Source of the DNA: Chloroflexota bacterium | GTDB taxonomy: Bacteria; Chloroflexota; Anaerolineae; Promineifilales; Promineifilaceae | Direction: 5' to 3' | DNA: 6,696 bases | Assembly (NCBI GenBank): GCA_963169155.1 | Contig: CAUJGI010000792.1 | Span: forward strand, 1-6,696 | Made by a program: the position numbers and the translations under genes | In this document: positions 1 through 6,018 of the stretch, piece by piece | How the letters are laid out: each line of letters starts with the position of its first letter | Numbering within the stretch: position 1 is the stretch's first letter | Notes under the pieces: model-generated | Seen by the model: the letters and a program-made list of their open reading frames with translations, nothing else | Told to the model about the DNA's origin: nothing | Database searches by the model: none

Positions 1-847
1 GCATTGTCACCTGGGCGGTGTACTGCCCGGCTACACGCGGTGTCACCAGCGCGCCGAAGACGCCGTCGTTGGCCGCACCGTCACCGTGACGGCCGTCGTC
101 AAACATGATCAGGCGCTGTTCCCGGCCATCGGGGGCGATGAGCCGCAGTTGGGCGCGGCGAATGATGTTGGTCGCTGCCGCGGGCGCATTGGCACCGCTG
201 TCTTGCGTGGCGTCATAGGCGTAGGCCACCAGGCCGACCGGGCTGCCGGTCCACAAGTTGTAGCTGCCAAGGTGGGCGTAAATCTGGTACGGACTTTCGT
301 TGGAGACCAGGAGGTAGCCGCTGGGACCGCTGCTGGCGCTGGGGGATACGGCCGTCCGCACCGTCACCGGCCACTCACCCTGCGCGGGGCGGGCAAAGGT
401 GTAAATGTCGCCGGAAAACGACTGCTGCTCCAGGCCAATCTGCCCGGTGCGCTGCACCACGCCGGGCTGATCCATGCCCTGGCCCAGGCGCATCGACTGG
501 CCTGCCGGGGAATTGACGACCAGCTCCCAGTTGGCGGCATCAGGGCTGAGTACCATAATCGACATCTCGCTGCGGCTGTCTATCAGCAGGGAATCTTGCC
601 ACTGCCAGCTGCCGTCGGCGGCTTTGCTGAAGGTGACGGGAATCATGGCGGTGCGAGAGCGCACGCCCAGCTCGGCCGGGTTGGGCAGTTGGGAACGGCC
701 GTCCAGCACGTCACTGCCTGGGCCAGCTACTTGCTTGGTAAAAACGGCCGCTGGTTCGTCTGCCGCGGAGGGCGCGGCCAGCCCACCCGTTACCAGGAAC
801 AGGGCGGCCAGCAAAGCCATCAAGAGTGCCAATCGTCGCTTTTGCAT
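1..847 (-). CDS. Secreted protein with signal peptide and Asp/Gly-rich beta-sandwich motif (partial, 3' end outside window)
   Basis: This reading frame is open from the ATG at 847-845 through 282 codons to the left edge, so the C-terminus is missing. Residues 1-5 are basic (MQKRR), 6-23 are hydrophobic, and a small-residue stretch (GLAAPSAAD, 22-30) fits signal peptidase cleavage, so export is likely. Residues 40-230 are rich in Ser, Gly, Thr and Pro with alternating hydrophobics, as in extracellular beta-sandwich proteins. At 249-266 lies an Asp/Gly-rich motif (FDDGRHGDGAANDGVFGA), followed by GQYTAQV. This DDGxHGD..NDGVF pattern followed by GxY is known from bacterial surface and von Willebrand-factor-linked proteins and may bind calcium. 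An AGGAG ribosome binding site lies at 859-863, with a rather long 11-nt spacer. The gene begins just after the terminator of the preceding operon, and I see no convincing promoter in the short gap. Its role is unknown, and a link to the molybdenum enzyme is not implied. Confidence 0.8.
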   Translation of the reverse strand, partial: MQKRRLALLMALLAALFLVTGGLAAPSAADEPAAVFTKQVAGPGSDVLDGRSQLPNPAELGVRSRTAMIPVTFSKAADGSWQWQDSLLIDSRSEMSIMVLSPDAANWELVVNSPAGQSMRLGQGMDQPGVVQRTGQIGLEQQSFSGDIYTFARPAQGEWPVTVRTAVSPSASSGPSGYLLVSNESPYQIYAHLGSYNLWTGSPVGLVAYAYDATQDSGANAPAAATNIIRRAQLRLIAPDGREQRLIMFDDGRHGDGAANDGVFGALVTPRVAGQYTAQVTM

Positions 848-876
848 CTTCAGTTTTACTCCTTCTGTGGGGTTGG

Positions 877-934
877 TAAATACAAAAAATAAAACACCGA
901 CAATTTTAGAAAGTGTTCAAATTGTCGGTGTTTT
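877..934 (-). terminator. Rho-independent terminator of the molybdenum hydroxylase operon
   Basis: A perfect 16-bp inverted repeat (891-906 with 919-934) encloses a 12-nt loop. Read on the minus strand, the stem ends in GGTGTTTT and is followed by ATTTTTTGTATTT, a clear U-rich tail. It lies 34 nt past the stop codon of the large subunit. The plus-strand arm also ends in TTTT, so it may terminate weakly in the other direction, but no plus-strand gene needs it. Confidence 0.9.
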
Positions 935-968
935 GAGGATGAACCGGGAAAAGCGTAGCAGATTTTGC

Positions 969-3212
969 CTAGCGATGTATGCCAACTTCCTGCAATTTAG
1001 CTACAACGCGGTCGGGGGTGAGCGGGATTTCGTCGAACCAGACGCCGGTGGCATCGTGAACGGCCGCTACAATGGCCGGTGCTAGCGGCAAAAAGGGCAT
1101 CTCGGCCATGCCGCGCGCGCCCCACGGGCCAATCGGGTCGGGTACTTCCATGATGACCGACTGCACAATCTCCGGCACGTCTTTGATGCCGGGGATGAGG
1201 TATTGGCTGAGGAACGGGTTGAGGATACGGCCGTCTTTCACCTTCAAATTTTCCATAATCGCATAACCATGCGCCTGCACCACCGCCCCTTCAATCTGCC
1301 CCTCGATGAGCATGGGGTTGATCGCCTTGCCCACGTCGTTGGCGCAAACCACCTTGTCCACACGAATATGACCGGTTTCGATGTCCACCGTCACTTCCAC
1401 CGCTTCGGCCACGTAGCCGTAGGTGAAGTTAGGCATACAGACGCCGGTTTCGGCATCGTACGGCTGGGTGCGGGGTGGCACGTAGCGATACTGGCCAATG
1501 GCCGGGCGCTCCTCGTTGGTCCAGGCGGTCAGGGCGGCCTCGGCCGCACCGCGAATGGAGTTGCCCGCCATCCAGGTGAGCCGGGACGCGGAAGCCGACC
1601 CGGAATTGCCGCTGCTGGCCGTGTCGGACATATCCAGCTCCACCAGACTGATATCGACGCCAACGGCCGCTGCCGCCATCTGGCGGAAAGCGGTATGCGC
1701 GCCCTGGCCCACATCGGCCCCGGCATGGCGCAGCACCACGCGCTCGATTTGCGTTTTGCCGTGCAGCTCAATGATGGCGTCGCATTTTTCCGGCGCACCA
1801 AAAGAGAACCCGATATTTTTAAACGAACAGGCAATGCCCCGTCCCCGGCGCAGCGACTGGGGGTTGCCCGGCAGCGATTGAATGCTGTTAAACGATGACG
1901 AATTACCGTTTACCGCTAACCGCTCACCGTTCACCGGCCACCCTGCTTCTTGTGCACACCGCTCCACCACCTCGGCCATGCTGATGCCGGGCGGGGGCGG
2001 CGTCTGCACGGTGAGCAGGCTGCCTTCGCGCAGCACGTTTTTCAGGCGAATCTCCACCGGGCTCATGCCCAGCGCTTCGGCCAGCTTGTTCATCTGCGTT
2101 TCGGCGGCAAAAGCGCCTTGTGGCCCGCCAAAGCCACGGAACGCGCCGCCGGGCACGTTGTTGGTGGTGATGGCGTAGCTGTCGATGTGGGCATGGGGGA
2201 TTTCGTACGGGCCGGTGACCATGAGGTGGAAGTTGCCCAGCACTTTGGGACTGGTGTAGGTGTAGGCGCCGCTGTCCATGTGTACGGTAGCGGAAACGGC
2301 CGTAATCTTCCCCTCTTTTGTCGCGCCCCACTTGGTATAAACCGTGGCTTGATGCCGCTTGTGGTGCCCCAAAATGCTCTCTTCACGGGTCCAGATAATG
2401 CGCACCGGGCGCTCAATGCCCCGCTCGTGCAGATATTTGGCGGCCAGCCCCAGCACAATTTGCAAGGACATATCTTCCTTGCCGCCAAACGCGCCTCCAA
2501 TGGCCGGGTAGATGATGCGCACCTGCTCTTCCGGCAGGCCCAGGGAGTGGGCCACCTGTTCCCGATCTTCGTGCGCCCACTGCCCGCCAAATTCCACGGT
2601 GACGCGCCCCTTGTCGTCGATGTAGCCGACGCCCGCTTCGGGCTGCAAGTAAGCGTGTTCCTGCCAGGGCAGGTGGTACGTGCCTTCGATGATGACGTCG
2701 GCTTCGGCCCAGCCAGTGGCCATGTCGCCTTTGCGAATCTGGTACTTTTTCAGCATATTGCTGCCGTGCCAGGGGTGCAGGATCACCTCATCCGTCAGCG
2801 CCTCTTCCATCGTGCTGACGATGGGCAGCGGTTCCCACTCAATTTTGATGAGGCTGCGGGCGTGGGCAGCGGCCGTTTCCGTTTCGGCAATGATGACGGC
2901 CACGTGATCCCCTTCCCAGCGGCTGATGTCGGCGTGGGGATTGCTGCCGCCCAGCCCCACCAGCACCGGCTGGTCAGGCCCACCCAGCCCATAGCCGTTC
3001 ACCGGCACGTCTTTGGTGGTGAGAATGGCTACCACGCCGGGCACCGCTTCGGCCGCCGAGGTGTCCATGGAAATCATGCGGGCATGGGGTTGGTTGCTAA
3101 ACATCACCTTGCCATGCAGCAAATTGTCTGGGGTGATGTCACCGCCGTACAGCGCGGTGCCCGTAACTTTACCTGGAGCGTCTACGCGATAAACAGATTC
3201 AGACTTGAGCAT
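969..3212 (-). CDS. Xanthine dehydrogenase-family molybdopterin-binding catalytic subunit
   Basis: This is the large Mo subunit (747 aa, normal for the separate bacterial subunit), which hydroxylates a substrate at the Mo centre in the cytoplasm. Residues 1-125 form the hammerhead domain, opening RVDAPGKVTGTALYGGDI. The rest is the two-part cofactor-binding domain. Visible motifs are FGGQWAH (208-214), IGGAFGGKE (238-246), GGAFRGFGGPQG (355-366), VGQGAHT (501-507) and GARGMAEMPF (698-707). By family comparison, Q211, E246, R359 and E704 match bovine xanthine oxidase Gln767, Glu802, Arg880 and Glu1261. Retention of E246 and R359 favours a purine or similar heterocycle, and the CO dehydrogenase loop AYxCSFR is absent. 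Residues 424-450 are a low-complexity stretch encoded by a 7-bp repeat array. No strong ribosome binding site is seen, only GAG in CGAGAAAAAGT before the ATG. It is last in an operon with the FAD/FeS subunit. The exact substrate is uncertain. Confidence 0.93.
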   Translation of the reverse strand: MLKSESVYRVDAPGKVTGTALYGGDITPDNLLHGKVMFSNQPHARMISMDTSAAEAVPGVVAILTTKDVPVNGYGLGGPDQPVLVGLGGSNPHADISRWEGDHVAVIIAETETAAAHARSLIKIEWEPLPIVSTMEEALTDEVILHPWHGSNMLKKYQIRKGDMATGWAEADVIIEGTYHLPWQEHAYLQPEAGVGYIDDKGRVTVEFGGQWAHEDREQVAHSLGLPEEQVRIIYPAIGGAFGGKEDMSLQIVLGLAAKYLHERGIERPVRIIWTREESILGHHKRHQATVYTKWGATKEGKITAVSATVHMDSGAYTYTSPKVLGNFHLMVTGPYEIPHAHIDSYAITTNNVPGGAFRGFGGPQGAFAAETQMNKLAEALGMSPVEIRLKNVLREGSLLTVQTPPPPGISMAEVVERCAQEAGWPVNGERLAVNGNSSSFNSIQSLPGNPQSLRRGRGIACSFKNIGFSFGAPEKCDAIIELHGKTQIERVVLRHAGADVGQGAHTAFRQMAAAAVGVDISLVELDMSDTASSGNSGSASASRLTWMAGNSIRGAAEAALTAWTNEERPAIGQYRYVPPRTQPYDAETGVCMPNFTYGYVAEAVEVTVDIETGHIRVDKVVCANDVGKAINPMLIEGQIEGAVVQAHGYAIMENLKVKDGRILNPFLSQYLIPGIKDVPEIVQSVIMEVPDPIGPWGARGMAEMPFLPLAPAIVAAVHDATGVWFDEIPLTPDRVVAKLQEVGIHR
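1901..1942 (-). repeat. Six-unit degenerate heptanucleotide tandem repeat inside the large-subunit gene
   Basis: Read on the minus strand, six consecutive 7-bp units each begin with GGT and vary in the other four bases; units two and three are GGTGAAC and GGTGAGC. The GGT is invariant in all six. Three units make 21 bp, so the encoded peptide repeats every seven residues: VNGERLA (427-433) followed by VNGN (434-437). It sits in a Ser/Asn/Gly-rich stretch between conserved parts of the Mo-binding domain and keeps the frame open. Heptanucleotide tandem repeats are known from cyanobacterial genomes; here they appear to have expanded within a tolerant surface loop. Confidence 0.75.
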
Positions 3213-3241
3213 ACTTTTTCTCGATTTGTGGTTGCGGGTAA

Positions 3242-3279
3242 ATTTTCCCGGAAACTCCTATGGCAGTTTCCGGGAAAAT
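3242..3279 (-). other. Perfect 15-bp stem-loop between membrane-protein gene and large-subunit gene
   Basis: The arms 3242-3256 and 3265-3279 (AGTTTCCGGGAAAAT and its complement) are perfect reverse complements around an 8-nt loop. The element fills about half of the 77-nt gap between two genes of the same operon. After the stem the minus strand reads TTACCCGC, so there is no real U-tract and full termination is unlikely. It may be a messenger stabiliser, a processing site or a partial terminator setting the ratio of the two products. I see no promoter in this gap. Confidence 0.7.
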
Positions 3280-3289
3280 GCATTTGGGC

Positions 3290-3643
3290 CTAGCCAAAAC
3301 GGTCGTCGAATGGATCTTTGTTGCGTGATTTCATCGTGGCGTCGCCTGTGCGGCGGCGGCCTTCCGGGCTGGCGATGATAAAGCCAATAGAAAACACGAT
3401 TTGCATCACAATTACCATGCCCAGCACCATGATCAGCTTCAGCCCCCATTCAGGCACTGAGCGGGGAATGAACAGCTGGTTATAAAACACGCTGGCCGTC
3501 ACCAGCCCCTGGCTGAACAGGTAGTTGGCAAACAGGTAGGCCAGGGTGCCGGTGAAGAACAGCCAGATGACCTGAACAACCGTTTTACCCGTCAGACCTT
3601 TTCGTTTTGATATTTCTTCGGCTCGTTTCTTTTCTAGACGCAT
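3290..3643 (-). CDS. Small two-helix membrane protein of unknown function within the molybdenum hydroxylase operon
   Basis: I do not recognise this 117-aa protein. It has a strongly basic and charged N-terminus (1-20), a first hydrophobic helix at about 21-44, a short loop containing a single Arg and Glu (45-66), a second helix at about 67-91, and a charged C-terminal tail with RRR at 96-98. By the positive-inside rule both ends face the cytoplasm. It contains no histidine and no cysteine, so it cannot be a heme- or iron-sulfur-binding electron carrier by the usual ligands. The ATG is preceded by GGAGG with 7-nt spacing, a strong ribosome binding site. It starts 17 nt after the FAD/FeS subunit stop and lies 77 nt before the large-subunit start, so it is almost certainly co-transcribed with both. 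A tether for the otherwise soluble enzyme, or an unrelated passenger, are both possible. Confidence 0.85.
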   Translation of the reverse strand: MRLEKKRAEEISKRKGLTGKTVVQVIWLFFTGTLAYLFANYLFSQGLVTASVFYNQLFIPRSVPEWGLKLIMVLGMVIVMQIVFSIGFIIASPEGRRRTGDATMKSRNKDPFDDRFG

Positions 3644-3656
3644 TGGAGAACCTCCA
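3644..3656 (-). promoter_or_regulatory. Ribosome binding site embedded in a small inverted repeat
   Basis: On the minus strand TGGAGGTTCTCCA sits directly before the ATG at 3643. The Shine-Dalgarno GGAGG is strong, but TGGAG can pair with CTCCA across a 3-nt loop, which would partly mask it. The stem is only 5 bp, so any effect is probably small or dependent on translation of the upstream gene, whose stop codon ends five bases away. Confidence 0.5.
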
Positions 3657-3660
3657 GGAT

Positions 3661-5124
3661 CTACGGATTTTCTTTCGCGGCTTTTTCGATGGCTTCGATG
3701 ATTTTATAGTAGCCGGTACAGCGGCAGAGATTGCCGCTAAAGGCCTGCAAAATTTGTTCGCGGCTGGGAGACGGCCGTTCCTCCAGCAGTTTCGCGCCAG
3801 CCACCAGGAAGCCTGGAATGCAATAGCCGCACTGCACCGCCCCCGTCTCCACAAACGCCTGCTGCAGAGGATGTAAGTTTGCCTCTGCCGCGCCGTTTGC
3901 CAATCCCTCGATGGTCACGATGGTGGCCCCGTGGGCGCGGGGCGCGGGCACCAGGCAAGACATCACTGCCATGCCGTCCAGGATGACGGTGCAGGCGCCG
4001 CATTCCCCTTCGCCGCACCCTTCCTTGCTGCCCGTCAACGACGCTCCGGCGAGCGTGCCCTCTTCACGCAGCCAGCGCAGCAGCGTTTTGTGGTTGCCGC
4101 CCGTGGCGGTAATCGTTTTGCCGTTGACGGTGGTGGTGATGGGTGTGTCGGGATTATGGGTGTGGGTAAATTGCGCGCCGGTGGGGAAACGGCCGTTGGT
4201 CTCCCCCCACAGCATCACCGGGTCTTGCGGCCATTGGCTGCGCTCCGTGCCATCACGCAGGGCTGTCAGCCCACGCCGGGTAAGCACACGCACCATTTCC
4301 TGACGATATTCGGCCGTACTGCGCACGTCGTCGATGGGGGTGGCGGCCGCCGCGGCCAGATTGGCGGCGTGGGCAATCACCTCGTCGCTCAACGTCTGCC
4401 CTACCAGGTACGCCTCGGCCGCCGGGGAGTGAATGATGGTGGGGGCGACGCTGCCCTGGGTGATGGCGGCACTTTTTACCGTGCCATCTGCCGCAAAATC
4501 CAGCACCAGGGCCAGGTGCACCACCGAGATAGCCTGGGCGCGGCGCAGCCCCAGCTTGACAAAAATGCCGCGCGCCGATTCCGGCAGTGGGGCAAAGGCG
4601 ATGTCGGTGACCATTTCGTCTGGTTCCAGCACCGTTTTGCGCACGCCGGTGTGAAAATCAGCCAGGGCAACAACCCGCTGCCCGCGCACCGAGGCCAGCG
4701 TGAGGTGGGCGTTGAGGGCGCGCAGCGGGGTGATGGTGTCGTTGGCCGGGCTGGCGGTGATGAGATTGCCGGCCACGGTGCCCCGGTTGCGCAGCTGCGG
4801 CGAGGCCACTTCCAGGCAGGCCTGGGCCAGGGGCAGCGCCTTTTGCACCAGCAGGGGCGAGGCGACGACCTGGTTGTGGGTCACCAGCGGCCCCAGGTGA
4901 ATGGTGCCGGTTTCGTCCTGGGTGATGTCGGCCAGGCCGGGAATGCGGGTGATGTCGATCAAAATGTCCACATCGCGCCGCACGCCGCGCTCCAGCTCCA
5001 GCAGCAGGTCGGTGCCGCCAGCGACGAGGCGGGCGCGACGGCCGTACTGGGCCAACAGCGCCAGGACGGCCGTAACGGATACAGGTGTTTCATAGCGGGT
5101 GAGTTCGTGGGAATGGTAGTTCAT
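3661..5124 (-). CDS. Fused FAD-binding / [2Fe-2S] subunit of xanthine dehydrogenase-family enzyme (FAD domain first)
   Basis: This 487-aa protein joins two electron-transfer subunits. Residues 1-175 are the FAD-binding domain, with VAGGTDLLLEL (34-44) and NRGTVAGNLITASPANDT (113-130) as the flavin-contacting loops. About 182-288 is the CO-dehydrogenase-flavoprotein C-terminal domain. A polar linker follows at about 290-328. The remainder is the iron-sulfur part: C370, C375, C378 and C390 for the plant-type cluster (KEGCGEGECGACTV), then C432, C435, C467 and C469 (QCGYC and LCRCTGY) for the helical-domain cluster, with Q431 as the expected pterin contact. All eight cysteines are present, so both clusters should form. 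Known relatives have separate subunits, or the order FeS then FAD (bacterial XdhA, eukaryotic XDH); this order is reversed. It is first in the operon, and a promoter lies immediately before the ATG with no ribosome binding site between, suggesting a leaderless message. Confidence 0.93.
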   Translation of the reverse strand: MNYHSHELTRYETPVSVTAVLALLAQYGRRARLVAGGTDLLLELERGVRRDVDILIDITRIPGLADITQDETGTIHLGPLVTHNQVVASPLLVQKALPLAQACLEVASPQLRNRGTVAGNLITASPANDTITPLRALNAHLTLASVRGQRVVALADFHTGVRKTVLEPDEMVTDIAFAPLPESARGIFVKLGLRRAQAISVVHLALVLDFAADGTVKSAAITQGSVAPTIIHSPAAEAYLVGQTLSDEVIAHAANLAAAAATPIDDVRSTAEYRQEMVRVLTRRGLTALRDGTERSQWPQDPVMLWGETNGRFPTGAQFTHTHNPDTPITTTVNGKTITATGGNHKTLLRWLREEGTLAGASLTGSKEGCGEGECGACTVILDGMAVMSCLVPAPRAHGATIVTIEGLANGAAEANLHPLQQAFVETGAVQCGYCIPGFLVAGAKLLEERPSPSREQILQAFSGNLCRCTGYYKIIEAIEKAAKENP

Positions 5125-5130
5125 GGCACA

Positions 5131-5160
5131 AGTATAAAGTTGCTAGGTGAAGGTTGACAA
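5131..5160 (-). promoter_or_regulatory. Sigma70-type promoter of the molybdenum hydroxylase operon, predicted leaderless
   Basis: Minus-strand -35 TTGTCA (5160-5155) and -10 TATACT (5136-5131) each match the consensus at five of six bases, with an 18-bp spacer. Only TGTGCC separates the -10 from the ATG at 5124. With the usual distance from -10 to transcription start, transcription would begin at or next to the A of the start codon. No Shine-Dalgarno sequence exists in that space, which agrees with a leaderless transcript. Confidence 0.65.
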
Positions 5161-5165
5161 GTGAA
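5138..5165 (-). repeat. Four degenerate 7-bp units overlapping the operon promoter
   Basis: On the plus strand this region divides into four 7-bp units, for example AGGTGAA, GGTTGAC and AAGTGAA, with TG fixed at unit positions 4-5 in all four. The core GGTGAA also occurs in the repeat array at 1901-1942. The array spans the spacer and the -35 box. It is short and degenerate, so the call is tentative. Confidence 0.4.
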
Positions 5166-5197
5166 CAACGTCACGAGGCTGAGCGAGGACGCTGTTC
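5163..5197 (-). other. Imperfect stem-loop in the gap before the operon promoter
   Basis: The arms 5163-5172 and 5188-5197 pair over 10 bp around a 15-nt loop. The single mismatch becomes a G-U pair in a minus-strand RNA, so the hairpin would form better in transcripts coming from the xdhC-like gene. No U-tract follows. It could be a weak terminator or a 3'-end element for the upstream unit, or part of a dispersed repeat. The rest of the 97-nt gap is described by the promoter and 7-bp units. Confidence 0.45.
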
Positions 5198-5221
5198 GTA
5201 ATATGGCCGGACACAAAACGC

Positions 5222-6010
5222 TCAGGCGGGCTGCGGCGCACGGCGCAGGCGAATCACCTGTGCCATGACGCTGACGGCAATTTCTTCCGGCGTTTCGGCC
5301 TGGATTTCCAGACCAATGGGAGCCTGGATGCGGGCCAGATCTTCGGCTGTGAGGCCATCTTCCAGCAGCAGCCGTTTTGTTTCGGCCCAGCGGCGGCTGC
5401 TGCCCATCATGCCAATGTAGGCCGCGGGTGAATGAATGATTAGCGGCACAATTTCCCGGTCGACCAGCACGTTGCGCGTGACCAGGACAATGAAGGTGCT
5501 GGCGGTGATGGGATTTTGCGCCAGGGCGTCGGCAAAGCTGCCGGGCAGGTAGACGTCGGCATTGGGAATGACGTCCGGGCTGGCCAGCCCTTCACGGTCG
5601 TCGGTGACCACCACGCGATAGCCGAGGAAGTGGCCCAGCTCAGCCACCGCTTGCCCCACGTGGCCGCAGCCCACCACCAGCAGGGTGGCCTGGGGAGCGT
5701 AGGGTTCCAGGTACAGTTCCACCTCGCCGCCGCACACGCCGGGATCGCCGCGCTCCGGGGCTACCAGTGTGTAAGGGAGGAGGCGGGTACGGCCGTCTTT
5801 TAAAGCCAGCAGCGCTTCTTGCACCACACGCGAGTCCATTTCGCCGCCGCCAACGCTGCCGGATGTACGGCCGTTGCCAAAGATCAGCATCTTGCTGCCG
5901 CTGTGGCGCGGCACGGAGCCGCGTGATTTGATGATGGTGGCCAGCACCACTGGCTCACCCGCTTGCTGGGCGGCCAATAGTTCGGTCACAATGCGCAGAT
6001 TATCGCTCAT
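5222..6010 (-). CDS. XdhC/CoxI-family molybdenum cofactor maturation factor
   Basis: Proteins of this family bind molybdenum cofactor and help its sulfuration and insertion into xanthine dehydrogenase-type enzymes; Rhodobacter XdhC is the best-studied case. The 262-aa protein has the N-terminal XdhC motifs GSVPRHSGSKML (31-42), GSVGGGEMD (51-59) and GDPGVCGGEVELYLEP (88-103), including the conserved C93. A Rossmann-like C-terminal domain follows, with VVGCGHVGQAVAELG (112-126), VVTDDRE (134-140) and YIGMMGSSRRWAE (198-210). The segment usually written TRGHxxD reads TRNVLVD (178-184), losing the family histidine. The ATG has no Shine-Dalgarno sequence and lies 8 nt after the preceding stop, so translation is probably coupled. 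The adjacent hydroxylase operon is the obvious client, although it has its own promoter. Confidence 0.92.
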   Translation of the reverse strand: MSDNLRIVTELLAAQQAGEPVVLATIIKSRGSVPRHSGSKMLIFGNGRTSGSVGGGEMDSRVVQEALLALKDGRTRLLPYTLVAPERGDPGVCGGEVELYLEPYAPQATLLVVGCGHVGQAVAELGHFLGYRVVVTDDREGLASPDVIPNADVYLPGSFADALAQNPITASTFIVLVTRNVLVDREIVPLIIHSPAAYIGMMGSSRRWAETKRLLLEDGLTAEDLARIQAPIGLEIQAETPEEIAVSVMAQVIRLRRAPQPA

Positions 6011-6018
6011 GGGTTTGG

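Noticed and set aside
86..892. Plus-strand open frame of 268 codons near the left edge
   Set aside because: The minus strand here carries a signal-peptide protein with a recognisable Asp/Gly motif and a ribosome binding site; the plus frame also runs toward the terminator hairpin and has no domain.
1950..3293. Long plus-strand open frame of 447 codons opposite the large-subunit gene
   Set aside because: It is antisense to a gene with unmistakable conserved motifs, has no recognisable domain, and is explained by GC-rich codon bias on the other strand.
3290..3643. Cytochrome b-like or heme membrane subunit
   Set aside because: The protein contains no histidine and no cysteine, so the normal heme ligands are absent.
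969..5124. Aerobic CO dehydrogenase (coxMSL) assignment
   Set aside because: The large subunit has AFRGFGG rather than the AYxCSFR loop, and the FeS motif KEGCGEGECGACTV is more like xanthine dehydrogenase.
3931..5157. Long plus-strand open frame of 408 codons opposite the FAD/FeS subunit
   Set aside because: It is the antisense shadow of a well-supported gene; its composition (Gly, Arg, His, Gln-rich) is typical of such shadows.
5163..5197. Rho-independent terminator after the XdhC-like gene
   Set aside because: The hairpin is imperfect with a large loop and is not followed by a U-tract, so I kept it only as a stem-loop.
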